Origin: Microascus cirrosus
Lineage: Eukaryota > Ascomycota > Sordariomycetes > Microascales > Microascaceae
Direction: 5' to 3'
DNA length: 64,000 nt
Assembly: GCA_030271035.1 (NCBI GenBank)
Contig: JAMBUN010000001.1
Span: 1-64,000 of the forward strand
Positions within the stretch are counted from its first letter, which is position 1. The number at the start of each line of letters is the position of its first letter. The notes beneath the pieces are model-generated. The model was not told the DNA's origin. It saw nothing but the letters and a program-made list of their open reading frames with translations, and searched no databases. Both the position numbers and the translations under genes were made by a program. Positions 12,949-24,018 of the stretch are shown piece by piece.

Positions 12949-15900
12949 ATGGCGCCCAGGACCCCCACCCCCCGCCGGTCTCCGGCGGCCAGGCGTCGCA
13001 GCCGCCCCGTCCCGCCTAGCACTGACCTCGTTCCGCGCCAGACATCGACAGCTGACGGCGCAGCCACGGAGCCGCCTCCTAAGCGCCGTAGATACATACC
13101 GGGTGGAGCTGGCGGCGGTGGCCGCTTTGTGGAGGTGGACGACATCGACACACCGCTGCCGAAGCGGTCACCGAGCGCGCCAAAGAGGAAATCATCCGGC
13201 TCGCGCGCGGCGCAAACACCTCTACCCAAAAGAGAGCGCAGCACTAGGGTGAGAAGGGCGTCCCTTGCGGCGGATGCGGAAGACATGCGGTACAGCTCGG
13301 CGGCCGCCGTAGCTGCCGCCGTGGTGCAGAACGAGGGATACAAGCCGCGGGAAGAGCGCGGATGGGAGGAATTCCATCCTAATCTCGACATTGATGCGAA
13401 CTTCATGGTGTTCACTGCTCCCGAGGTGGACGGCACCTCCGCGATGACCGCCCCGAGCGCGCCGACGAATCCTGCCACACCAACACAGAGTGCGTCGCCC
13501 ATGACAATGAACGGCGTCGATCTCAGTGTCAACCCGCAGCTCGCGGCTGATCTTGGCCTTATCTCTGGGACACCACCTAAGCGTCGTGTTGGCCGTCCTC
13601 CCCGCGATCCGCTCCAGTACTTCATCCAGCGGGTTGGGGAGGGGCTGGGTGGCACGCCAAAAACGCCTGCCGTGCTGCCGATATACAACCAGACGCCGAA
13701 GGAGAGGCTGGATTTGAAACGGCCTCAGTACAGGAAGACGGACCGCATTCTCTTGTTTGAGAGTAAGAAGTTTGGGCAGGCGAGATATGTGGACAAGTCG
13801 ATGATGAATATTGGATACCAAGAGAGCGACATCTTTATTCGCCCCGAGAATCGGCTTGTCAAGGCGAACGATTCCATTGTCGACGATGACGTGGATAATG
13901 CGAGCGCCAAGACCCACCGTGGTGCGGATGTACCTATCTCCATGGGGGGTGTGCTTGGCCGCGTCGAGTACGACATGGACGAGCAAGACGACATGTGGCT
14001 GGAAACGTATAATGCCGAACGCAAGAGGAACGACCTTGAGCCCATCACGAAGGAAGTGTTTGAGATCACGATAACCAAGATCGAGAAAGAGTGGCACGCG
14101 CTAGAGAAAAGGATACCGAAGCCGAATCCGAAACCGCCACAGACACACCGTCCAAGGTCGAGCTCAGCCGCTGCTGTTAACGGCGAGCCCTCAGGTGGCG
14201 AGGAACAGGATAGCAGGTGCGCGATATGTGACGACGGAGACTGCGAGAATACGAATGCAATTGTGTTCTGCGACGGGTGTGACCTCGCCGTCCACCAGGA
14301 ATGCTATGGAGTGCCCTTCATCCCGGAGGGCCAGTGGCTCTGTAGAAAATGCCAACTTATTGGGCGGGGTGTTCCGGTATGTGTCTCTTCCATCGCCTCC
14401 CGCTTGTCTTGTCTATGCTGCTGACGTGTATCTACAGACATGCATCTTCTGTCCCAACACGGATGGTGCATTCAAGCAGACGAATTCGTCCAAGTGGTCA
14501 CATCTCCTATGCGCCATGTGGATCCCGGAGGTCAACCTCGGCAATCACACCTTCATGGAGCCCGTCATGGATGTGGAAAAGGTACCGCGAACGCGGTGGA
14601 AGCTCACGTGCTACATATGCAACCAGAAGATGGGTGCTTGCATCCAGTGTGGTAACAAGTCGTGCTACCAAGCCTTCCATGTCACCTGCGCCCGCCGGGC
14701 GAAGCTCTTCCTTAAGATGAAGAACAGCCACGGCGCCTTGGCAGTTCTAGACGGCAGCATGGTCCTGAAGGCCTTCTGCGACAGGCACTGCCCACCGGAC
14801 TATGCTGCAGAGCATGCCGTCGGGCAGGCGACTCGGCAGGCAAGGAAATTCTACAGGCGGACGATGAAAGAGCTCATCTGGGCCGATAACCAGAACGCCG
14901 CCAACGTCCTCGCGGCGACGCATCGTAACGCCCTGGCCGAGCATCCGCCCGACGAGAGTCAAGCGACAGGGGCGGGCCTCGCCGCGGGCGGAGACAAGAA
15001 GAAGGGCGTACCGGCGAAGCCGGTCTGGAAACTCCCGTCCGGTGCGCCCATCATCCCGCAGGCTGTTTTCGACATTGTGGAGAACTCCCTCCAGCGCTTC
15101 GCTTTCCGGAAGCGCAAGGAATTCGTGGCTGAGGCATGCAAGTTCTGGACGCTGAAGCGTGAGTCACGCCGGGGCGCCGCTCTGCTGAAGCGGCTGCAGC
15201 TACAGATGGAGACGTTCTCATCTGTCGAGCTCACGAGACGGAACTTCGCGGCCATGGGCCCCGCGGGTAAGGCGAGGCTGACTAGGCGGATCCGGTTTGC
15301 GGAGAATCTCCTGAGGGACCTGGAGCAGCTGAAGAGCCTTTCGGAGGATATCACACAGAGAGAGGCAGAGAAGTTGCAAGCAGCGGAGCTAGAGCAAGAG
15401 TTTGTGGATGCCTGCTATTTCCCTGTTGCGGCGTTGCTGCCGCCGGTTGTTGAAAAGGCGCTAGCGTAAGTATTCCCCTTCTGGGCTAAGAACGGGGTGT
15501 CAAAGAAGGGTGAGCTGACTTGAATACAGGCTGGATAAGGACGTCTTCAAGGATGGTCTTGTGAAGCTACGGGGGAAGATTGACGCCCGGTTTTACGTTA
15601 CGACACTTGATTTTGCGCGCGATCTCTGCGCTATTATCCGGGAAGGCGTCAACACCGTACCAAAGTCGGTGGCACTGAGCGATCCGCCGGCGGATCCCAA
15701 CAGCTCGCCGGCGAAGCAGACATATGGGGATGCGAGGGAGCGGCGCAGGCTCGGCAAGAGGATCCTGAAGGCTGTGCAGCCGCAGCTTGAGGAGGCACTA
15801 CAGACCGAGTCAGTCATCACTTCCAAGTCGCTAGAGGATCTTGCAAAGGAGCTGGATGGAATGTTGGAGACCAGTGTTGAGGTGCTGCAACCATCGATCA

Positions 15901-16457
15901 CCGTCTCGCAAGAGGGCGAGAGCGGGGATACAGTCATGGCTGATGCGCCCTCGCTCCAGATTACCGTTGCTGGACAGGAGGGACAAAGAACGGAAGGCGA
16001 CGCTATGGATACGTCCGAGGATACGGGTACCCAAGTTGCTGAAGGTAAAGGGGATATCAAGCTTGAAAACGGCGTTGCTGTCTCAGTCCCCACTCCAGAA
16101 TCCCAAAAGAACACCGAGAAACCCCCCGACACCGTTCCCTCTATCGAAAACACGCCCCCGGCAACAAACGGCTACGCCACCCTAAACCCCGCGCACCCGA
16201 CCCCCCCAACCCCGCCGCAGTCGACCGACAGCAACAACCACCAGGTCGACCCCCTGACGGAGGGCGGGTTGCCGTGGTACCTGAAGGGGTTCGAGGTGGT
16301 AGGGACGAGTGTGGGCGATGCGGGGAGGGAGCGGAGCCCTAGCGAGGAGTTGACGGACTTGGACGAGGTTGAGATGAGGGAGTTGGTTGATGATGTCGAG
16401 AAGGAGAAGGGACAGAAGGTTGGTAGGGCGACCAGGTCCAGTGCTAGGAGGAGATAG
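12949..16457 (+). CDS. nto1: NTO1/BRPF-type PHD-finger subunit of a histone acetyltransferase complex
   Basis: Three exons (12949-14376, 14438-15465, 15530-16457) join in frame to 1,127 codons; the introns are 61 and 64 nt with GT-AG ends. Residues about 240-395 resemble the Enhancer-of-polycomb-like region that precedes PHD fingers in BRPF proteins. A canonical PHD finger starts at residue 424 (CAICDDGDCEN, then CDGCDLAVHQECYG and CRKC). An extended PHD (zinc knuckle plus atypical PHD) follows at about 477-590 (TCIFCPN ... HVTCARR ... FCDRHC). Intron 1 falls exactly between the two zinc modules. The tail is acidic and low-complexity; I see no bromodomain, as in yeast Nto1. In yeast this protein is a NuA3 subunit reading histone H3 in the nucleus. 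The start begins MAPRTPTPRR, a basic nuclear-type N terminus. It is convergent with eIF3a downstream. Confidence 0.9.
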
Positions 16458-17988
16458 GGTGGGAAGAGAGGCCGGTGATGATTGTATCAACAGGCGGGCG
16501 TCACTTCATACCCAGGGATAGTACTTCTTTGCGTTCATATTTGACCTTTTTTACGGGATGGCTTATCTGTCCCTCTTTGATTCTTCATCCGGCGATTATA
16601 ATTAGGGAGAGGCGGCGTTTTTGGAAGATCGATGCTTGTCGCCACGGCGTTTGGGGGTACCTCAGGTGTCTTTCAATACTGGTATTAGCGGGAGGTTTAA
16701 GAGGGGGTAGTCTAGTGGTTGAGGTAATTCTATGTCATTGCCGGAGTGCTCGATTGCCTTTGTATTCGCGTTTTGTATAAGTGTGGGTGACGCTATGGAT
16801 GGAAAAGATGGACCCTTCGTGTACGAAGGACTGTCTCTCGTCTCTCTTTAGACAGAACTCTTAATTGGCTTTGGAGCGAAGCTTTCCCGACAAGCTGGGC
16901 AGAATCTCTTATAGATTAGTATGAGAGGGAGGGGACTACCGCCCCGTAAGGTGTCCCATAGGTTTCGCGGGAGTCATTTTTTTTTGTTTACGAGCATACC
17001 CGCGTTTGACGTGCAAGCCGCCCCCTATCTTCTGATGTCCTTGAAGGCCAGAGCCAGAAGCTGTTCGCACTCCACATTGCCGGAGATGGCAAATGTTCCC
17101 CTTCTCATTGCCCTCTTCTGGTCGTTGACCCCCTGTGGAATGGAAGAGCGCTTGTCAGGCGCAAAGGGGCTCATTCATGTCAAGCGTTTCGAAAGAGCTT
17201 GTGAGTGCGGCCCGGTTGGTTTGTCCTGTTAGTTCCCTCTCCACCGTAAGTGCTTCTAGTGACAGGCTCCAGGGTTTCCATGACTATAATTGTTCTTTTA
17301 TCCTTCGCTCTCGTCACGACTTACACTAGCCGCCCCTAGACGTGTCACCTGTACATGCATCATGGGAAGGGCGTCGCTCCCCCCTACTACCTCTACCGCT
17401 TTGTCGGCTGTTCCCGGTCCAGGAGGCTAACTGTGAACATACTTGCGATGCTACCTGATGGCCATTTTCCGATCTCGTGGCTGCAGACCCTCGGCGAAAG
17501 TGGCCGGTCCTCTCTTCCCCTCTTGAGGGCCATACTCTCTCACCCGAGGGCAGTTCAAGTGCGTTACGACTTAGACCTCCACGTGAGATCCCCTTCGCTT
17601 GTGAGATGAGGGGAGCATGGAGGGCTTCAACCACTGTGTGGCCAGTCTTCCCAACTCCAAATGGGCCACGTACCTATTGCAACCAAAAACCATCGTGTAC
17701 TTTTGCCCAACATGCATATCCAGACATGTCACGCGCACACCAATAACGCAGTCAGAAGTAGTGGAGATCAATCTCGTCTCATTATATTGACCAAGGCCCT
17801 CTCATCATCAGACTTTTAAAATCTACAGGAAAACAACCCCGCCCCCACGTTGAGTCTTCCCGTCCCCCAGCTCGACTCATCCCTTGCCCGGACCCTGGAC
17901 GCCCAAATGAACTTGCAACAAGAATCCTAACTGACGAAAAGAGAAAAATGGATGAGACGTACATACGCTCTTGCGGGGAACGTCCGGC
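16458..17988. other. Convergent intergenic region between nto1 and eIF3a
   Basis: This spacer separates the stop codons of two convergent genes. It should hold both 3' untranslated regions. I see only short frames without features and a run of ten T from 16977. No RNA gene is apparent. Confidence 0.5.
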
Positions 17989-20900
17989 TTACTTCCTCAG
18001 GTGGGGAGGGATCCACCGGCCCGAACCACCCGAAGGCTTGAGCGTCTCGGCGGGTGGCGCCTCACGGTTCTCCTCTCCCCTGCCCGAGTCCGCGCGGCTC
18101 ATGCGCGAGCCACCAGCGGCCTCCTTCTGGGCCTCCCGCTCTCGCCAGCTGGGCTTGTTGCCGCCAGCCAGGTTGAGACGGGGTGGTCCCCTGGCGCCCT
18201 CCCGCGAGTCGGCTCGTTCCAGGGGAGCGCTGGAGCGCGCTGGGGGAGCGTCACCTCCGCCACCCGCGGCCTTAGCCGCCTCTCGCTCCCTCCAGCCGCC
18301 GGCGCCGGGAAGGTTGATGCGCGGCCGACCACCAGTGAACGGCTCGGGTCGCTCTAGCCTACCCGCTGCTCTCTCCTTCTCCTCCTTGCGCCGGGCGAGG
18401 GCTTCCTCCTCGCGCCTCTGTTGAAGGGCGGCCTTCTCGAGAGCATCCTGGCGGTCCCGCTCCATCTGCTCCTTGCGCTGAGCCAGCTCCTGGCGCCTGA
18501 TCTCCTCCTGTCTCGCTTTCTCCTCCCTCTCGCGCTCGGCAGCCTCCTCGGCCTCGCGAGCAAGCCTCTCTTCTTCCTCACGCTCGCGCTTCTCCCGGAT
18601 CTTCCTCTCCCGGTACTCCTTCTTGCGGGCCGCAATCTGCCTCTCCAGCTCCTTCTCCGCATCGCGGCGTCGCCTCTCGAACTCATCGCGACGACGCTCG
18701 TGAAGGTCTGCCCTAAACTCCTGGAAGTAAGGCATTAAGCGGGTAAGACGGTGCTTGAGCTCGACGCTCTCCTTGTGCTTCTCCTCTGCCTCCTTCAGCG
18801 TCTGAGCCTTGATCACCTCGTACGCTTTCTTGTCTTCCTCGATCTGCTTCTCGTAGTCTGCTGGAAGCTTCTTGGCCTCCTCTTTCCTGAAAGCACGCTC
18901 CAGGTGGTCGATGCGCTTCCCGGTGATGCGGAGCTTCTCGTTAACGTCGTTCTTCTCCCTCTCGAGTTGGGCCAGCTTCATGCGACGCAGGTCGCTGCTG
19001 TCCAGGTTCTCGAGGTTTGCCACATCAATGTCAATGGCGTTGGGGCCAATCTTGAGGTCGGCAATCTGCTTCTTAAGTTCTTCCTTCCGAACACGGTCCC
19101 GCTCCGCCTTCATCCGGCGTTCCTCCCGCTCCTTCTGCTCGGCGGCGAGCCGGCGGTCCTCGGCTTCCTGGAGCGCCTGCTCTTGCTCACGCTTCTTCTG
19201 CGCCAGTTCCTTTTCTTTCCTAGCCTGGGCCTCCGAAGCCGCTTCCTTTCGCTTCTCAATAATCTCCTTGCGCCCGAGGATGGCTAGGTGCTCCTCCTGG
19301 GCACCAGCACGAGCACGCGCCAGAGCGGCTTGCCGAGCCTCAGCGCGGGCCTTGCCGAAAGCGGGATCGATGTAGAAGCAAGTCGTGTGGAGGGACTTCG
19401 CCAACCGAGTGAGCTGCGAGCGGACAATCTCGGAAGGAGTACTCTGCAGCCGCTGAACGGACCCGGTTTCGGACTCGGCGGACCCGCCGGCCGATCCAGC
19501 GTGAGAAGCCTTAGAGGATGAGAAAACATCGTTGTCGAAGGTGAGCAGGCTGGTAGCATGGTCCATCCTGATTGACAGATCTCCCTTCTTGTTACCGTTC
19601 ATAATGAACTTCTCGATCATGGCACGGGAGACCTGGTGGGGCTCAGGGAACTTGGCTAGGTTCTCCACGAAGGAGAGATCGACGGTTTCGTAGACTTGGG
19701 AGAGTTGCTGGAAGAGCCGGGTAAGGATAACCTGCTGCAGGGGCTGGATGTACTTGGCCATCTCCTCATCGTCACCAATCTTGGTGAGAATTGGCGAGAT
19801 CTTCTGGCAGATGGACAGCGGATGGAAGTCCACCTCGAGGATGTTGTAAAGATCCCGGATCTCGGGTCTGGCACGCTTGAGAAGCGACTTCGCGAGAGCA
19901 TCACGGAAGAGCCCGGCGCGAGTGGGCGCCTGAGCCATGCCGAGAAGGTGAGTGAGGCGAGAGTTCTTCGACTTCCTCGCCTCATCGAAGCCAAGGATGG
20001 CGCCCCGTGACCTCGTCGTGCTGATCACGGGAATGGCGAGGGCTGAGAGCAGGACGAAAGACGCCGCACGCTGGATATCGGCTTCACCAGCGGGAGGGTT
20101 GTCAGCCTTGCGGGTCTGGCCGGAAGCAAGGAGCACCGCAGACTGGCGTAGAAGGCTGTAGTACCGGGACCAAGCGGCAGCGTGGAAGAGGTAGTTCTCG
20201 CCAACAAGGAAGATACGAGTAAGCTTCTCGTAGTAGTTGGCCATCATGATGTTCTTGGGAGGTCGCTTGCTCAAGCTGAGAAGGGTGTGGATGTCTTCAA
20301 CGCTGCGGAAGGCCTCTTGCCACAACTCAAGCTCCACGGCAACATTGAGCTGTTGGAACCTGGTCTCAAGGTGGCGCTGGAGAGTCTCGGGATCGCTGAG
20401 ATTGATGGCGTGCATCTGGGATGAATACTTGGCGGCAGTCTGCACATGATTCCTAAGAAGCTCGCACAGTCGGCGGAACTCAGTCTTCCTGGTGTACTTG
20501 AGGCAGAAGTCGAAAGCCTGCATGGCGGTACTCTGGTAGAGGATTTCGAGACGCGCGTTGTTGCGCAGGATATCGAGAACCGTTCGGTAAGCCTCCCAAA
20601 GGAACTTCAGCCACGGCGTTACAATGGCTCGATCGGTACGGTCGCGGGACTGCTCGCCGGATACAGTGGCGAGAAGGATGGACTCGGGCGTTTCGGTAGC
20701 CTCGAGGTCCTCAACGTTGGACGTCGCGGTCGCTTCGATGCTCGACTGAACCTCATCGGCCTTCTGCTGGGCAGCGGTAACCTTATCGACGGCGAGCTGG
20801 ATGAACTTCTTCAAGACCAACTGTTGCACCCGGTTAGTATCGTGATCCAAGGGATAAACCAACGAGCGCCTGCGTTACAACGTACCTCGATAGTTCCGAC

Positions 20901-21280
20901 GTTCGTGTTCTGGCTGATGTTCTTGTACTGGTACAAGGCATCCTTGGCCAGCTTTCCTTTCTTCTGCTCCACCGACAGCTCGACCAAGAGGAGCATAACG
21001 GGCTCCAGCGACGCGATAGGGACATTGCGCGACCGCTTCGAGTTGATGTGGTCGTGGAGGAGAACCAAGGCCGCCGGGGCCTGGTTGACCCCGATCAGCT
21101 CGTTGGCCCGCTTTAGGACATTTTCGGGTTTCTGATGAGGCGGAGGAGGCTAAGAGAGGGTAGATATTAGCGAGAGGGGTCCGAGAGGTGGTATTCTGGT
21201 GTCACGATATGGCGGGCGATGAAGGAGAGGGGTAGCTGTTCAATATGCGAAGCCGTAAAAGAGCCACAGAGACTTACCAT
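17989..21280 (-). CDS. tif32: Eukaryotic translation initiation factor 3 subunit A (eIF3a/Tif32)
   Basis: Three coding exons on the minus strand (21280-21278, 21149-20886, 20820-17989) give 1,032 residues. The first coding exon is only the ATG, followed at once by GTAAGT; the 128-nt intron ends CTCTCTTAG and the protein continues PPPPHQKPENVLKRANEL, the expected eIF3a N terminus. Intron 2 is 65 nt (GTACGT...CAACAG). The helical N-terminal repeat region is followed by a PCI domain (about residues 330-520). A very long charged coiled coil rich in Arg/Glu/Lys (about 560-890) follows, then a Gly/Arg/Pro-rich tail with repeats such as RINLPG and RLNLAGG. eIF3a is the scaffold of the eIF3 complex on the 40S ribosome and binds mRNA near the exit channel. 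It is divergent from the G-gamma gene, with a transposon remnant in between. Confidence 0.95.
21150..21277 (-). other. Intron directly after the eIF3a start codon
   Basis: The donor GTAAGT abuts the ATG at 21280-21278 and the acceptor CTCTCTTAG ends at 21150; a CTAAT branch-like motif lies shortly upstream of the acceptor. Because exon 2 starts in frame with PPPPHQKPENV and carries no ATG of its own there, this intron must be removed to give the family-typical N terminus. The next in-frame ATG in exon 2 lies well inside the conserved helical region. Confidence 0.8.
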
Positions 21281-21753
21281 ACTGGGCAACCTCCTCCGAG
21301 AATTCTCGAACAAATAGAGGAGATTCCTTTGATGCGTCTCTCAGCGCAGGCCGTGACAGGGGACGGTGCGCGGACTTGACCGGAGATGTGGTTGATGGTG
21401 GTGATGGTCCTGGGGCAAGGAAATTTTCAGTTTCGTGGGATGGGTGACCAAGACTGGAACCCCGACTGAGGGGCTGATAGGTCACGTGATCTTACAGGGG
21501 CGCCACGCTCGCTGGGCACCAATCTTCTGAAACTTTACGAGAGATGATTAGAGTTTGTGGCAGCTACAGATGACGCAAGACTTGGTTGGCCACAAATACT
21601 TTGGATATCATTTCGTTCGTTTACCAATTCCTTCTACGGCAAGTGCTTTGAGATGATGGGCTCTCGTCGCCGTGAAGTTTGGCCTGGGTGTGTTTACCCG
21701 ACTTCGAGGAGCTTCTTTCGTGCACGGCGCCTTTGTGAAACTCGATAGTTGCA

Positions 21754-21761
21754 TTAATCTA
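21754..21761. repeat. Target-site duplication, left copy
   Basis: The 8-mer TTAATCTA immediately left of the miniature transposon matches the copy at its right border. It shows that the element inserted here as a unit and that its borders are intact. Confidence 0.85.
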
Positions 21762-22342
21762 GGCGACGGATATTCCGACTGGGGTGACCCACAATTAGTC
21801 AGCAGAGCCACCCGTACGGGCTGTGTACAACTGCAAACAGCCGCCAAAGCCGCGAATCTCATATCAATCCAAAAACCCCCGTTTTGGCGTGTTCATCCCG
21901 AATCCGTAGAAACGTGTTTCTAACGCTTTGAAGCGCTGGCGCCAATTGAGATTCGATGCTACCTCTACAATCACAGCACGGGTCAACCCTTCGATAGGTG
22001 CTATCCTTTGCCCAGTTTGTACGCCGCCGGATGGTGATGGCATAGCCAAAATCCCGAGCCCAGTTATTCGTATAGGCTAGGAGGCCCTCGAAAGTGTCAA
22101 AATCCGTATCAAAGGGCGGCGGTTCTAGGATGAATTGTGGTGACGAAGCTGAGAACCTGCGATACCTATCCTTTTTAGGCGGGCTTGAGTCGTTGTTTGT
22201 ATAGGCGCCTTTGTATATGGCTGCAGCGAACAGCTTGGCGGCCGTTTACAGTTGTAAACGGCCCGGACGGGTGGCTCTGCTGACTAATTATGGGTCACCC
22301 CAGTCGGAATATCTAAATGCCCCAGTCGGAATATCCGTCGCC
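21762..22342 (-). mobile_element. Miniature Mutator-like DNA transposon remnant (MULE-type MITE)
   Basis: The element is bounded by long terminal inverted repeats: left 21762-21847 and right 22235-22342. Both begin GGCGACGGATATTCCGACTG when read inward. I count about six mismatches over the 86 alignable bases; the right repeat carries an extra 22-nt tandem duplication near its tip. Identical 8-mers TTAATCTA flank both ends (21754-21761 and 22343-22350), a target-site duplication. Between the repeats the minus strand holds an open frame of over 100 codons without a proper start, ending at 21859. It includes FDTFEGLLAYTNNWARDFGY followed by a Cys-containing stretch, which resembles the FAR1-type N terminus of fungal MULE transposases. 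No catalytic domain remains, so it is non-autonomous. Long TIRs and 8-9 bp duplications fit Mutator better than Tc1/mariner; hAT also makes 8-bp duplications but usually has short TIRs. Confidence 0.85.
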
Positions 22343-22350
22343 TTAATCTA
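22343..22350. repeat. Target-site duplication, right copy
   Basis: This is the second copy of TTAATCTA, immediately right of the element. The base after it (G) also equals the first base of the element, so a 9-bp duplication with a slightly asymmetric end is possible. Confidence 0.85.
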
Positions 22351-23239
22351 GTGTGTTATGCGTATAACCGATATACGTGTGGGATCCAGGTACACTTGGG
22401 GAGCTTGAACATCGGGACCCCTGGCTTTGTGAGCTAAACAATGTACTGCGGGAGCGCATTCTAATTGTATATCCATTTTTATCGGTGTATCGGATGGCAT
22501 GACCCCACCACATGAAGCTGGAAGAGAGTCCTAGCCAATGATCGGTCGGTTCATCTTATTTGGTCCCATCGACTCCCTGGTGCACCCCGCCAATTTGGCC
22601 AACCTTCTCCAGACTGCCCAGAGCTCCCTTTCTCCTGAGACCACTTGCCAGTCGTCTCAGCTTGATCCACCTTTGCCATTCCCCATGATTTTGTCATCGT
22701 AGCGTATGTTCATCGCGTGAGGGCTGTTATATGTACCAATGGGCCGAGTTAGTAGGCAGAATTCAATCGTCACGGTTCTGGCAGTACTTTGTAGGTTGTT
22801 GAGGGGCTTGAAGAAATTACCGAGCGCAGCAGCGCGGCCCTCAGATCACTGTGAGAGGGATGAATACCCACTGGGGAAATCATACCCCGTAACGCATACC
22901 CACTGACGGCGCACAAGCCTCCCCCCAGCACACCACACGGACCAAAAGGACACTCGCAGAAAGGGTGCCTCCACTTCCCTTTTCCCGTGCGTCCTGTCTT
23001 TCGTCTTCCCTTCCGCCCTCTGCCAATTGTTTCTGCGTGTGCCGCCCTCAAGTCATCTTAATCAACTTCCCTTCGGCAAGACAACCACACCGCGAGCTTC
23101 CGACCCAACCCCCCGGAATTCGAGACCGCGATAGCTGCCCCCGACGACGTGACAAGTTGACTTTATCGGGCGAGTTTTCGTCGGGAAAGGATAGTCGAAA
23201 TCGACAAAACGGGATACGAATCCGACGCCATCGACGCAG
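22351..23239. promoter_or_regulatory. Promoter and leader of the G-gamma gene
   Basis: No gene is seen. From about 22960 the plus strand is pyrimidine-rich and probably forms the transcribed leader of gng1, ending in the splice donor GCAG|GTGAGT at 23240. Confidence 0.4.
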
Positions 23240-23511
23240 GTGAGTCGCGCTCGCCCCTGGCCCTAGAGAGAATACTACCACGACTACACACTTTTCTTCC
23301 CCCCCCCCCCCCCGGCTCTCCTCCCCAACTGTCGTTTTATCCTCCAGCTCGTGCGTCGGAGGTTTCCCCTCTTTCCGTCCTGAGTTTTTTCGTCCTGGTC
23401 GATATTCTCTTTCGCCCCAATTGAAGGGCAATAAAGTGGCGACCCAATTGAAGCTTCCCCGTCGATGGAATTCCGGCCGCTGGCGCTGACGCGATAATGT
23501 CCCCGATGCAG
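23240..23511 (+). other. Probable 5'-UTR intron of the G-gamma gene, with a run of 15 C
   Basis: The donor GTGAGT at 23240 and the acceptor GATGCAG ending at 23511, with a CTGAC branch motif at 23486-23490, define a 272-nt intron. It contains a C15 homopolymer (23299-23313) and two ATGs (23497, 23506) that are in frame with the downstream Gγ frame. Splicing removes both, leaving ATG 23644 as the first in-frame start. If the intron is retained, a 49-residue N-terminal extension would be encoded. Confidence 0.55.
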
Positions 23512-23643
23512 CAACAACCCAGACGAGAGCAAACCGCCCAATACTACCAGAAACCGAACGGCGTCCATCCCTCGCCGCGACCTGCGATCCCGACATCATC
23601 TTTTGCCTCACCTACTCGCCGACCCTCGCATCCTAATCGCACG

Positions 23644-24018
23644 ATGCCTCAGTACACCTCCCGCGACGTCGGCGACCCGTCGCAGATCAAGAAGACGAAG
23701 CAGTCGATGGCGGATCTGAAGCTGCGACGCCTAACAGAGCTGAACAATCGGCTGCGCGAGGACCTCGAGAGGGAACGGATCCCAGTGAGCAGCGCCGCGA
23801 AAGGGTAGGCTGACGAAACCCCGCGACAAGTCTCAATTGAAACACATTGCTCCTTCCATGGGCTAGTCTGGGATCCACTAGCTAACCACCGCGACAGCAT
23901 TATCGCGTACTGCAATAGCACGAAGGACTACATGGTCCCGTCGGTCTGGGGGGCGGTACCGAGGGGAGAAGACCCGTACGCGCCCCAACAAAGCGGAGGC
24001 TGCTGCTTGGTGATGTAA
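23644..24018 (+). CDS. gng1: Heterotrimeric G protein gamma subunit
   Basis: Two exons (23644-23804, 23898-24018) encode 93 residues; the 93-nt intron has a CTAAC branch motif and ends GCGACAG. The protein begins MPQYTSRDVGDPSQ, has the short helix KQSMADLKLRRLTELNNRL that pairs with Gβ, and ends GGCCLVM. The last four residues CLVM form a CaaX box predicted to be farnesylated, and the preceding cysteine is a likely palmitoylation site, as in other fungal Gγ subunits. Length and sequence fit the family exactly. The in-frame ATG at 23497 was rejected as start because it lies in a probable 5'-UTR intron and would add an atypical tail. It acts at the plasma membrane with Gβ in pheromone and nutrient signalling. 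Confidence 0.93.

Noticed and set aside
12873..14097. Two long minus-strand frames (271 and 291 codons) across nto1
   Set aside because: Both are antisense shadows of the first nto1 exon; the sense frame carries the EPL-like region and leads into the PHD fingers.
18421..21135. Several plus-strand leucine- and arginine-rich frames opposite eIF3a
   Set aside because: These are antisense shadows of the charged coiled coil and PCI region.
23497..23643. Upstream in-frame ATGs as the start of the G-gamma protein
   Set aside because: They lie in a probable 5'-UTR intron, and fungal Gγ proteins start at the MPQYTSRDV position; kept only as a possible retained-intron isoform.
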